Shown: positions 1 to 5,934 of the stretch, piece after piece
How the letters are laid out: each line of letters starts with the position of its first letter
How positions within the stretch are numbered: the first letter of the stretch is position 1
Origin: an uncultured Clostridia bacterium
GTDB lineage: Bacteria > Bacillota > Clostridia > Christensenellales > Borkfalkiaceae
Direction of reading: 5' to 3'
Assembly (NCBI GenBank): GCA_900557285.1
Contig: USSJ01000014.1
Coordinates: forward strand, 1 to 11,665
Length of the DNA stretch: 11,665 nt
The notes under the pieces: generated by a model
What the model saw: only the letters and a program-made list of their open reading frames with translations
The model's database searches: none
What the model was told of the DNA's origin: nothing
Position numbers and translations under genes: made by a program

Positions 1-608
1 ATATCGCGGATGATGTCCTGCACGTCGCGGCAGAGGAAGGATTCGGATTTGAGGTTATCGAAAAAGTTTTCGATCCAATCGGGGTATTCGCGTTTCTGGC
101 GGATCTTGTGTTTGAGAAGGATGCCGAGGATCTGAAAGACGACGGTCGTATGCAGCTGATCGAACAGATCCATATGGCTGGAGAAAGAACTTTCGTAGAC
201 ATTGAAGTAATTGAGGGTATATTCGAAAGATTCCATATTTTCGTTGATGGTGTCGATGACGGTCACGGGCGACTGGCTGAGCGCGGCATACAGATTTTTA
301 TCGAGCATGGCGCAAAGCTTTTTCATTTTATCGACGGTGACGTAAATATCGCGGTGCTGCAGGGGTGCGGCGCCGGGCACGGGCTGATCGACGGGGATCA
401 TTTCGTGCGTAACTCCGGGCTGGATGAGTACGATCTTGGAAAAGGGATGGCATTCGACGGGCGTTCCGTTGACATAGTTGGTGACCGTACCGTTCACGGT
501 GTACGTGAATTCCCAGAAAAAGTGGGTATGCGGCGGGATATGCTGGTTGAAAAGGAGCGTCGTATAGGGCGAATTTGCCACGGTTTCCGAAGTATAATTT
601 TCGATCAT
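1..608 (-). CDS. AraC-family transcriptional regulator, 3' end outside window
   Basis: The 202 N-terminal residues of a sugar-responsive regulator are visible; the gene runs off the left edge before the expected C-terminal double helix-turn-helix. Residues about 20-75 look like the cupin-type sensing domain of AraC proteins: a PHTHFFWEF motif at 26-34, a VNGT turn near 46-49, and QPGVTHEM at 63-70. A helical linker follows, with WIENFFDNL at 179-187 and a segment from about 193 that resembles the start of the first HTH helix. The ATG at 606-608 is preceded by an AAAGGTG Shine-Dalgarno with five bases between. It is transcribed away from the transporter operon, the usual position of an AraC-type activator of LplB/YtcP/LipO systems. 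The role as regulator of the neighbouring operon is inferred from position. The DNA-binding domain itself cannot be seen, so the family call rests on the N-terminal half. Confidence 0.82.
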   Translation of the reverse strand, partial: MIENYTSETVANSPYTTLLFNQHIPPHTHFFWEFTYTVNGTVTNYVNGTPVECHPFSKIVLIQPGVTHEMIPVDQPVPGAAPLQHRDIYVTVDKMKKLCAMLDKNLYAALSQSPVTVIDTINENMESFEYTLNYFNVYESSFSSHMDLFDQLHTTVVFQILGILLKHKIRQKREYPDWIENFFDNLKSESFLCRDVQDIIRD

Positions 609-659
609 GGTAACACCTTTGAACTGTGATCAAAGCAGAGTCGCGGCGGGTAAATTTAT

Positions 660-694
660 TTGCTGTTAAGCTGTATTTTATTATATAATATAAT
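660..694 (+). promoter_or_regulatory. Predicted promoter of the transporter operon, weak -35
   Basis: Two overlapping perfect TATAAT boxes lie at 684-689 and 689-694 on the plus strand. The best -35 candidate is TTGCTG at 660-665, 18 bases upstream of the first box, with only three consensus matches. A good -10 with a poor -35 is typical of activator-dependent promoters, which fits control by the divergent AraC-type protein (inference). The transcript would have a leader of roughly 140 bases before the ATG at 837. Confidence 0.42.
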
Positions 695-708
695 ACGGTG
701 CAAGACAA
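680..708 (-). promoter_or_regulatory. Predicted sigma-70/SigA-type promoter of the AraC gene
   Basis: Read on the minus strand, a TTGTCT -35 box (708-703, four of six consensus bases) is followed after 17 bases by a perfect TATAAT -10 box (685-680). Transcription would start near 673, giving a leader of about 65 bases to the ATG at 608. The -10 box lies inside the palindrome that also carries the plus-strand -10 boxes. Confidence 0.6.
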
Positions 709-730
709 GAGTTTTTCTGAAAAAAGGTCA

Positions 731-745
731 AAAATTTGCAATTTT
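731..745. promoter_or_regulatory. Inverted repeat in operon leader, possible operator or small hairpin
   Basis: AAAATT at 731-736 and AATTTT at 740-745 form a perfect 6-bp inverted repeat around a 3-base centre. It lies about 35-45 bases downstream of the predicted plus-strand start. It could be a protein-binding site or an unstable AT hairpin. An imperfect 7-base direct repeat (TTTTCCG/TTTTCGG, 766-779) and three copies of GAGAAAA (795-801, 803-809, 826-832) follow before the first gene. In a region this AT-rich, chance is a real explanation. Confidence 0.2.
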
Positions 746-823
746 ACGACAATGGATGGAGTAGATTTTCCGTTTTCGGTCTGTTACAATACAAGAGAAA
801 ACGAGAAAATAGCAAGTGATGGC

Positions 824-828
824 GGGAG
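824..828 (+). promoter_or_regulatory. Ribosome binding site deciding the 837 start
   Basis: GGGAG ends eight bases before the ATG at 837. The in-frame GTG at 816 and ATG at 819 lack a comparable site, and using them would put a polar extension in front of the signal peptide. The 837 start is therefore preferred. Confidence 0.6.
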
Positions 829-836
829 AAAACAGG

Positions 837-1802
837 ATGATCATAAAAAGAGCATGGCGGTTTCTGGCGCTGCTGATGGTGCCGTTGTTGATGACGGCGG
901 GGTACGGATTCAGTGTTGAGGGTGCCGCGTCGATCGGTTACAACGGGAAGGGGAGTGCGGTACTGACGTTTGAAAGCGAACTCACGGCAGCGGAGTTTGA
1001 GGATGAACTGCAGGAAAAGCTGAAGGGATTCAACATCGTATCGGGCGACGACGATATGCTGGTGGCGGAATCGGTGGAGCCGACAAAGACGGGTTATGAA
1101 GTTTCGGTGGCGTTCCGCCGTCTGGATAAAATCAAGCTGAACGGTGATTTTTATCTGGAGCCGTGGTCGGAATTCGTAACGGAAGGGAGCGAATCGCTCG
1201 AACTGCTGGAAAAGCTGAACCGCGGCAACTTAAGCTGCACGGTATCGGCGCATTTTGACGGGATCCTGGGGCAGATCACCGTTCCGCGTACGACGGCGGA
1301 CAGCATTTCTCCGAAAGATATTTCGGGGGAAGCGATCCCTTTGGAAACGTTTGCACAGCAGGGCCGCGAAGCGGCGTCGAATACGAAACTGCTGCTTTTT
1401 CGCTTGTTCGGACTGGAGGGCGTAACGCGGGCGCAGGTGACGGTACCCGGGCGGATCAGGGCATACGGCGGCAGCGTGACGGTGCTTTCCGAAGATACGT
1501 TTGAAGTAGTGCCGGGCGAGGTCAATGCGACGGTATTGCGCAACAAGGTGGTCGTCGACGAAAACGGCACGGAAAAGTTTGAAGCGGAAGTGACGAACGA
1601 AGCGGTGAGCATGCTGGTCGGGTACATTGTATTCGATCAGGACGTCGATCCTGCGGTGTATTGGCTGATCGGGATCGCGGCGGCTGTCGTGGCGGGGCTG
1701 TGCGTTGCGGTATATATTTATTTCCGCCGTGCGGGGCTGAAAATACTGCAAAGCGAGGCGCAGAACAAGGAGGGAGAAGAGAATGGAAAGGGAGAAAACT
1801 GA
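837..1802 (+). CDS. Signal-peptide, single-TM extracytoplasmic protein of unknown function (LppM-like?)
   Basis: First gene of the operon, 321 aa. Residues 1-23 form a signal peptide or TM segment (KR at 4-5, then a hydrophobic core) with no lipobox cysteine. Residues about 25-272 are a beta-rich extracytoplasmic region. A second TM segment lies at about 275-296, followed by RR and a short charged tail rich in E, K, G and N. The expected topology is a large outside domain held by a C-terminal anchor, with the tail in the cytoplasm. The pattern of a glycine-containing beta turn near 34-40, a block of amphipathic segments, and a TVPGRI motif at 202-207 followed by a GGSVTV strand recalls LppM/DUF3153-type domains, but I cannot confirm that. 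Its end overlaps the permease gene by 20 bases, so the two are probably translated together. A link to the transporter, as a surface sensor or assembly partner, is inference. Confidence 0.72.
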   Translation: MIIKRAWRFLALLMVPLLMTAGYGFSVEGAASIGYNGKGSAVLTFESELTAAEFEDELQEKLKGFNIVSGDDDMLVAESVEPTKTGYEVSVAFRRLDKIKLNGDFYLEPWSEFVTEGSESLELLEKLNRGNLSCTVSAHFDGILGQITVPRTTADSISPKDISGEAIPLETFAQQGREAASNTKLLLFRLFGLEGVTRAQVTVPGRIRAYGGSVTVLSEDTFEVVPGEVNATVLRNKVVVDENGTEKFEAEVTNEAVSMLVGYIVFDQDVDPAVYWLIGIAAAVVAGLCVAVYIYFRRAGLKILQSEAQNKEGEENGKGEN

Positions 1803-2778
1803 ACGTCTTGTCAAGGCGGTGCATCGCGGTCCGTTCCGAACGGGGGTGCACGCGTTTCTGACGGGAAAGACGTGGCAGGGCATCGTGCGGCACAAGATGC
1901 TGTATCTTCTGCTCCTGCCGGCGATTATTCTGATCTGTATTTTCTGTTATGCGCCGATGTTCGGCGTGATCATTGCGTTTCAGGATTACCGCCTGACGGA
2001 AGGGGTATTCGGGAGTGAATTCATCGGGTTCAAGATGTTTTATAAGATCCTGTTCGATCCCGAGAGTGCGAGTTATCTCGAATTCCGAAACACGATCTAC
2101 ATATCCCTGATCCGGATCTGCACGAATTTTCCGATCATACTGATCTTCACGCTGCTCTTGCGTGAGATCCATAACCGCCGTGCGCGCGGGTTTGTGCAGG
2201 CGGTGGCGTACGTTCCGTACTTTATTTCGTGGATCTCGATCGGGGGCATGTCGTACAACCTGTTTGCGGTGGACGGCGGCATACTCAACCAGATCCTGGC
2301 GGCGTTCGGCAAGGAACCGATCACATGGTATTCGGAAGAGAAGTACTGGTGGGCGATCCTGACGATCTCCTCGCTGTGGAAGGGGATGGGCTGGTCGACG
2401 CTGATATATATGTCGAGCCTCGGTTCGATCGACGAAGAGCTGTACGACGCCTGCGTGATCGACGGGGGCGGACGATTCCGCCAGATGGTGACGGTAACGC
2501 TGCCTGGGATCATGAACGTGATCATGCTGCAGATCATTCTCGATGTCGGCGGGATCATGTCGGACAATTACGATCAGATCCTGGCGATGGTCAACGGATC
2601 GCAATCGCTCAACAATGTGACCAGGGTGGTCGGCACGCTCGAATACGAGGCGATCATCGGCGGGAGCCAGTATTCCAAAGCGACGGCGTACAGTCTTCTG
2701 CGCGGACTCATCGGCATGGTGTTGGTGCTGATGGCCAACCGCGTCGCGAAGAACTCGGACAATGAGGGGATACTGTAA
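1783..2778 (+). CDS. lplB: Polysaccharide/oligosaccharide ABC transporter permease, LplB family
   Basis: 331-aa inner-membrane permease, one of the two subunits that form the sugar channel. After a basic N-terminal extension of about 35 residues come TM segments near 39-65, 104-126, 139-161, 189-211, 242-260 and 303-319. The EAA loop that docks the ATPase is clear at about 218-242 (EELYDACVIDGGG, then LPGI). The segment YDQILAMVN (263-271) and the following stretch up to the last TM match the LplB pattern, in which YDQI precedes the final TM. The size is normal for the family. The ATG at 1783 has a strong AAGGAGGGAG site (1767-1776) six bases upstream, inside the end of the preceding gene. 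The symbol is a family label; the actual sugar is unknown. No ATPase gene accompanies it, as is usual for this family, which borrows an MsmX-type ATPase. Confidence 0.93.
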   Translation: MEREKTERLVKAVHRGPFRTGVHAFLTGKTWQGIVRHKMLYLLLLPAIILICIFCYAPMFGVIIAFQDYRLTEGVFGSEFIGFKMFYKILFDPESASYLEFRNTIYISLIRICTNFPIILIFTLLLREIHNRRARGFVQAVAYVPYFISWISIGGMSYNLFAVDGGILNQILAAFGKEPITWYSEEKYWWAILTISSLWKGMGWSTLIYMSSLGSIDEELYDACVIDGGGRFRQMVTVTLPGIMNVIMLQIILDVGGIMSDNYDQILAMVNGSQSLNNVTRVVGTLEYEAIIGGSQYSKATAYSLLRGLIGMVLVLMANRVAKNSDNEGIL

Positions 2779-3656
2779 TGGCAAAGCTCAAGAAAATCGA
2801 CGCGTTTTCCGTCGTCAACGGATGTATCATGGCGGTATTGGTGGCGGTGTTCATTCTTCCTTTCTGGATCATTCTTACGACATCGCTGAGCGAAAATCTG
2901 CAGGTGCAGTCGAACGGGATTTCCCTCTGGTTTCAGGGATTTACCTTTGCGGGCTACATATTCCTGTTCGGGATGAGCGATATTTTTATCCGTTCGCTGG
3001 GCATCTCGCTGCTTACCTCGTTTACGTCGGCGGCGTTGTCTGTGATCGTCTGCACGGCGGCGGCGTATGCGCTCTCCAAAAAATATCTGGTGGGCAGGAA
3101 ATTTTTCAATGTGTTTTTGATGATCACGATGTTTTTCAGCGGCGGTACGATTCCGACGTACCTGATCATCCGCGGCATCGGGATCTACGATACGATCTGG
3201 GCGCTGATCCTGCCGGGGGTCGCTTCCACGTACAGCATTTTGCTTCTGCGCAATTATTTTTACGGGATTCCCGAGGCGCTGGAAGAGGCGGCGTACCTGG
3301 ACGGCGCGAACGATCTGCAGCTTTTGGCAAAAATTTTCATTCCGCTCTCGATGCCCATGATGTTCACGATCGGAATCATGACGTTTGTGGGAAAATGGAA
3401 CGAATGGCTGCCTTCGCTGCTGTACCTGGGCGCGACGAACAAATCCCTTTGGACGGCGCAGTACGTTCTGCGGCAGATGCTGCAGGATATGCAGACGCTC
3501 TACGGCAGCTCTTCCACGGGTTCGATCACCAATGCGCCGCTCATCACGGCGAAAAATGCGGGCATCGTGATCATCGTATTGCCGCTCGTGGTGCTTTCGC
3601 CCGTCCTGCACAAATACTTTGCGTCGGGGCTGATCGCGGGTTCGGTCAAGGGCTGA
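2778..3656 (+). CDS. ytcP: Carbohydrate ABC transporter permease, YtcP/LplC family
   Basis: 292-aa second permease subunit, expected to pair with the LplB-type protein. TM segments are visible near 12-34, 72-98, 109-130, 138-158, 192-210 and 261-278. The ATPase-contact EAA loop is at about 166-191 (EALEEAAYLDGAN, then IFIPLS). The stretch MFFSGGTIPTYLI (118-130) and the motif GKWNEW (205-210) are characteristic of the YtcP/LplC branch. The start codon overlaps the stop codon of the first permease (TAATG, one shared base), with GAGGGG eight bases upstream, so the two are translationally coupled. The C-terminal FASGLIAGSVKG is the usual FxxGxxxGxxKG ending of this family. Substrate unknown; the symbol is a family label. 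Confidence 0.93.
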   Translation: MAKLKKIDAFSVVNGCIMAVLVAVFILPFWIILTTSLSENLQVQSNGISLWFQGFTFAGYIFLFGMSDIFIRSLGISLLTSFTSAALSVIVCTAAAYALSKKYLVGRKFFNVFLMITMFFSGGTIPTYLIIRGIGIYDTIWALILPGVASTYSILLLRNYFYGIPEALEEAAYLDGANDLQLLAKIFIPLSMPMMFTIGIMTFVGKWNEWLPSLLYLGATNKSLWTAQYVLRQMLQDMQTLYGSSSTGSITNAPLITAKNAGIVIIVLPLVVLSPVLHKYFASGLIAGSVKG

Positions 3657-3682
3657 AATCAAGAATGGAAAGCAAAGAAACG

Positions 3683-3710
3683 GCGGGCGGATATTTTTAT
3701 CCGTGCCTGC
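3683..3710 (+). promoter_or_regulatory. Hairpin between permease and binding-protein genes, possible mRNA stabiliser
   Basis: CGGATA (3688-3693) and TATCCG (3698-3703) make a perfect 6-bp stem with a TTTT loop. The stem can be extended outward through a G-U pair and single-base bulges to about 3683-3710. No run of T follows, so it is not an ordinary intrinsic terminator. It sits in the longest gap of the operon, just before the solute-binding protein gene, where such hairpins can protect a downstream mRNA fragment or mark a processing point so that the binding protein is made in excess. That role is inferred. Confidence 0.4.
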
Positions 3711-3734
3711 ACGTTGCGGAAATAAATTTCGGAT

Positions 3735-3740
3735 AAGGAG
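3735..3740 (+). promoter_or_regulatory. Ribosome binding site deciding the 3748 start
   Basis: AAGGAG ends seven bases before the ATG at 3748, which opens directly into an MKKT signal peptide. The frame stays open upstream to 3703, but that extension runs through the hairpin and lacks a ribosome binding site. Confidence 0.8.
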
Positions 3741-3747
3741 AAAAACA

Positions 3748-5424
3748 ATGAAAAAAACGGCGGCGGCTATTCTTGCCGGGGTGTTGTCCATTGCGATGCT
3801 GTTTGCGTGCGCAGGGTGCGGAAACAGAACGACGGAAAACGGAGGCGGCGGAGGCAACACGAACGTAAACCGTCCTGCGGGGACGAAAATTGTCATCTAT
3901 GCGGGCGGATCCAGCGAATTTTCGTGGGTTGCGGGCAGCGAAGAGACGGAAGTGATCGAATACATTGAAAACGCCTATTGGGAGGATACGGGGAAATCTT
4001 TGGATTTTGAGATCGCGTACCTGGGCGAGGATATGCAGACGAAACTTGCGAGCGAGCTTGCGGCGGGGTCGCAGGTGGATATCGTGATCTCGCACACGCG
4101 CGGCGGACAGGGCGTGGACGACAAACTCAAAGGGGAAGATTCGCACTATAATCTGTACGATGCGATCTATGATTACGCTCCGAATTTATACGAAGCGGTG
4201 AAAGGTGCGCCGTTGAATTGCATGACGACGGTGAATAACGACGTGGTGGGGATCCCGTCGGTGATCAGCCCGTACAAATTCGGCATCCTTGTGCGCAAGG
4301 ATTACATGGAAGCGTGCGGGTACACGGACGATCCCGCAAAAGCGGGAACGCCTTTTAAAGACGGAAAAACGTACGAGCTTGTGGATAATCTGGACACGTT
4401 TGCGGATATGTGCCGCGCGATGAACGAGATCACGGGCAGCAGTTACGCGGTGACGGGCGCGGCGTGGGATCTGGAAAAGGTGCTGACGCTGGGCGCGTAC
4501 GGCGACGCGGGGTATTTTTCCAGCGCGCTCGTGGAAGAGAACGGCAAAGAGCTGATCATGACGGGCGGGAGCACGCAGGCGTACAAAGAAGTTCTTTCCC
4601 TCGAATACGAATGGGCGACGACGGGCGTCATTTCCAAGGACGGCAATTCCATTCTTTTGGAAGAAGGGGAATCCATCTTTATTTCGGGCAAAACGGGCGT
4701 TTTTGTGCTGGATCCTACCATTCAGCACCTGATCAAAGTGGCGCGGATGACGAAAAACAATGATCCGGACGCGGAGTTCACGGTATTGGGGCCGCTGAAA
4801 GCGCACAAGGACAGTTCGGACGATCAAAAGGGTTTCATGCGCAACCCGACGGCGACCTTTGCGGCGGCGATCACGGGATCGAGTACGTACGTAAAGGAGA
4901 TCATGGGCTTTCTGAACTGGGTGTATGCGAGCGAGGACAATTATAATCTCTGCCGTTACGGCGTGGAAGGCGAGCACTGGGTCGACAACGGCGACGGGAC
5001 GTATTCCTATCCGGAGGGAAAGGAAAGCTATGCGACGGAAGCGCCCTATTCGGGGATCCTGACGCTGGTGGAAAACCAGAACATGAGCAACCTGATCTAT
5101 GACGGGTACACGGAAGAGGAACTGCATTGGATCAACGATATAGCGGGCAATCCCGAAAATTATATTGACAACGATGTCATGGATTATCTGTTTGTTTCGA
5201 CGGACAGTTACAATACGATCACGGCGAATGCGGGCGCGACGCTGTACCAGATGGCGGTAGACGCATGGACGGGCAAGACGGATCCTCTGTCGCTTACGTC
5301 GGGCGGGGTTACGGTCTTTGATTCGGTCGCTTCGGCGTACAACCGCGCGACGCTGGAAGTGCAGGAATATTACACGACGCAGTACAAGACCATGAAGGCA
5401 CAGAGGGAGCTGGAACTGCAATGA
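3748..5424 (+). CDS. Extracellular solute-binding lipoprotein of the ABC transporter (LipO/LplA type)
   Basis: 558-aa lipid-anchored binding protein that would capture the oligosaccharide outside the cell and pass it to the two permeases encoded just upstream. Signal peptide: MKK, hydrophobic core to about residue 19, then two possible lipobox cysteines, C21 and C24; the CAGC at 21-24 looks the more natural site. A Gly-rich tether (32-36) leads into the mature domain, which starts with a beta strand (KIVIYAGG, 47-54). Family-1-like features include EDMQTKLASELAAG (94-107), DIVIS (111-115), VGIPSV (167-172), a hinge-like FGILVRKDYMEACG (178-191) and NLCRYGVEGEHWV near 400-412, matching the YGxEGxHxxx pattern of long LipO/LplA proteins. 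The length fits this branch, whose members exceed the usual 420 aa. The stop codon overlaps the next gene by four bases. The sugar cannot be read from the sequence. Confidence 0.9.
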   Translation: MKKTAAAILAGVLSIAMLFACAGCGNRTTENGGGGGNTNVNRPAGTKIVIYAGGSSEFSWVAGSEETEVIEYIENAYWEDTGKSLDFEIAYLGEDMQTKLASELAAGSQVDIVISHTRGGQGVDDKLKGEDSHYNLYDAIYDYAPNLYEAVKGAPLNCMTTVNNDVVGIPSVISPYKFGILVRKDYMEACGYTDDPAKAGTPFKDGKTYELVDNLDTFADMCRAMNEITGSSYAVTGAAWDLEKVLTLGAYGDAGYFSSALVEENGKELIMTGGSTQAYKEVLSLEYEWATTGVISKDGNSILLEEGESIFISGKTGVFVLDPTIQHLIKVARMTKNNDPDAEFTVLGPLKAHKDSSDDQKGFMRNPTATFAAAITGSSTYVKEIMGFLNWVYASEDNYNLCRYGVEGEHWVDNGDGTYSYPEGKESYATEAPYSGILTLVENQNMSNLIYDGYTEEELHWINDIAGNPENYIDNDVMDYLFVSTDSYNTITANAGATLYQMAVDAWTGKTDPLSLTSGGVTVFDSVASAYNRATLEVQEYYTTQYKTMKAQRELELQ

Positions 5425-5909
5425 CGGCGTGGATCGTCTTTCTGGTGTACATGGAGATCTATTCCGCGGGCGTGATGGTTCTGGCAAAAAAATGCGGGAT
5501 GCAAAGATACGGGTTGTGCCTGATCCCGTTTGTTTCCTTCTTTTTTGTCGATCGTATCCTGGGCGGATTCAGCGTATGCGGGATCCGCGTCAGGAGCATG
5601 GGGAAGCTCGTGGTAAAACTTGTGATCGTCTGCCTGTTTGCGACGGTGTATGCTTATTGGGGACTGGCGCATCTGGCGGCGGACGACAGTGCGCCGCTCG
5701 TGCAGGTCATGTGGGTACCGGCGGCGTTCAGCATGGTGGTATTCTGGCTCGCGACGGTGTTTTCGGCGGTGCGTATCCTGTTTTTGCTCCGCGCGAGTTT
5801 TCGTCTGGACTGGCTGGTCTGCGCATTGTTCGTGACCGTGCCGTTCCTGTTTATGTTCGTGCACAACCGCGGGGAGCGGTTTGTGCAGAGCGCGGCGCAA
5901 AGCGCCTGA
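5421..5909 (+). CDS. Small polytopic membrane protein of unknown function
   Basis: 162-aa hydrophobic protein, not recognised. About five TM segments are visible: 3-21, 32-49, 62-86, 97-120 and 129-147. Two cytoplasmic-looking basic loops carry KKCGMQR (23-29) and VRSMGK (57-62), and a basic stretch LLRASFR (122-128) precedes the last segment. The pattern of a helix, a KK.G loop and then a LIPF motif (34-37) occurs in several clostridial small membrane proteins related to DUF5684, but the similarity is too thin for a family call. Its ATG overlaps the stop of the binding-protein gene in an ATGA junction, so it is translated with the transporter; the nearest Shine-Dalgarno, GAGGGAG (5403-5409), lies 11 bases upstream. 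Real coding is supported by frame, coupling and a clean TM pattern. An accessory role in transport or surface assembly is inference. Confidence 0.8.
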   Translation: MTAWIVFLVYMEIYSAGVMVLAKKCGMQRYGLCLIPFVSFFFVDRILGGFSVCGIRVRSMGKLVVKLVIVCLFATVYAYWGLAHLAADDSAPLVQVMWVPAAFSMVVFWLATVFSAVRILFLLRASFRLDWLVCALFVTVPFLFMFVHNRGERFVQSAAQSA

Positions 5910-5923
5910 AATCTTTTATTCAT

Positions 5924-5930
5924 GGGGAGG
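5924..5930 (+). promoter_or_regulatory. Ribosome binding site deciding the 5935 start
   Basis: GGGGAGG ends four bases before the ATG at 5935, which opens a typical lipoprotein signal peptide. The frame is open from 5881, but that part overlaps the end of the previous gene and encodes no signal sequence. The ATG at 5922 is in another frame. Confidence 0.75.
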
Positions 5931-5934
5931 AAAT

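Noticed and set aside
108..629. Plus-strand open frame of 173 codons at the left end
   Set aside because: It lies opposite the AraC-type gene, which has a cupin-like motif set, a good ribosome binding site and a promoter; the plus frame has none of these.
328..741. Minus-strand open frame of 137 codons crossing the promoter region
   Set aside because: It overlaps the AraC-type gene in another frame and begins upstream of the predicted minus-strand promoter.
816..836. Longer start (GTG 816 or ATG 819) for the first operon gene
   Set aside because: No suitable ribosome binding site precedes them, and the ATG at 837 has one and starts directly at the signal peptide.
609..836. Riboswitch or other structured leader
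   Set aside because: The region is AT-rich with only short weak dyads; no known riboswitch pattern or terminator/antiterminator pair is visible.
1522..2784. Long minus-strand open frame (420 codons) opposite the first permease
   Set aside because: It is antisense to a clear LplB-type gene, its product is rich in R, H, D and Q with no domain, and similar long frames occur opposite the other genes (2574-3896, 4186-5487, 6181-7068). They arise because the GC-rich codon use of the real genes leaves few stops in the antisense frame.
3688..3703. Intrinsic terminator after the permease genes
   Set aside because: There is no run of T after the stem, and the binding-protein gene that follows belongs to the same system.
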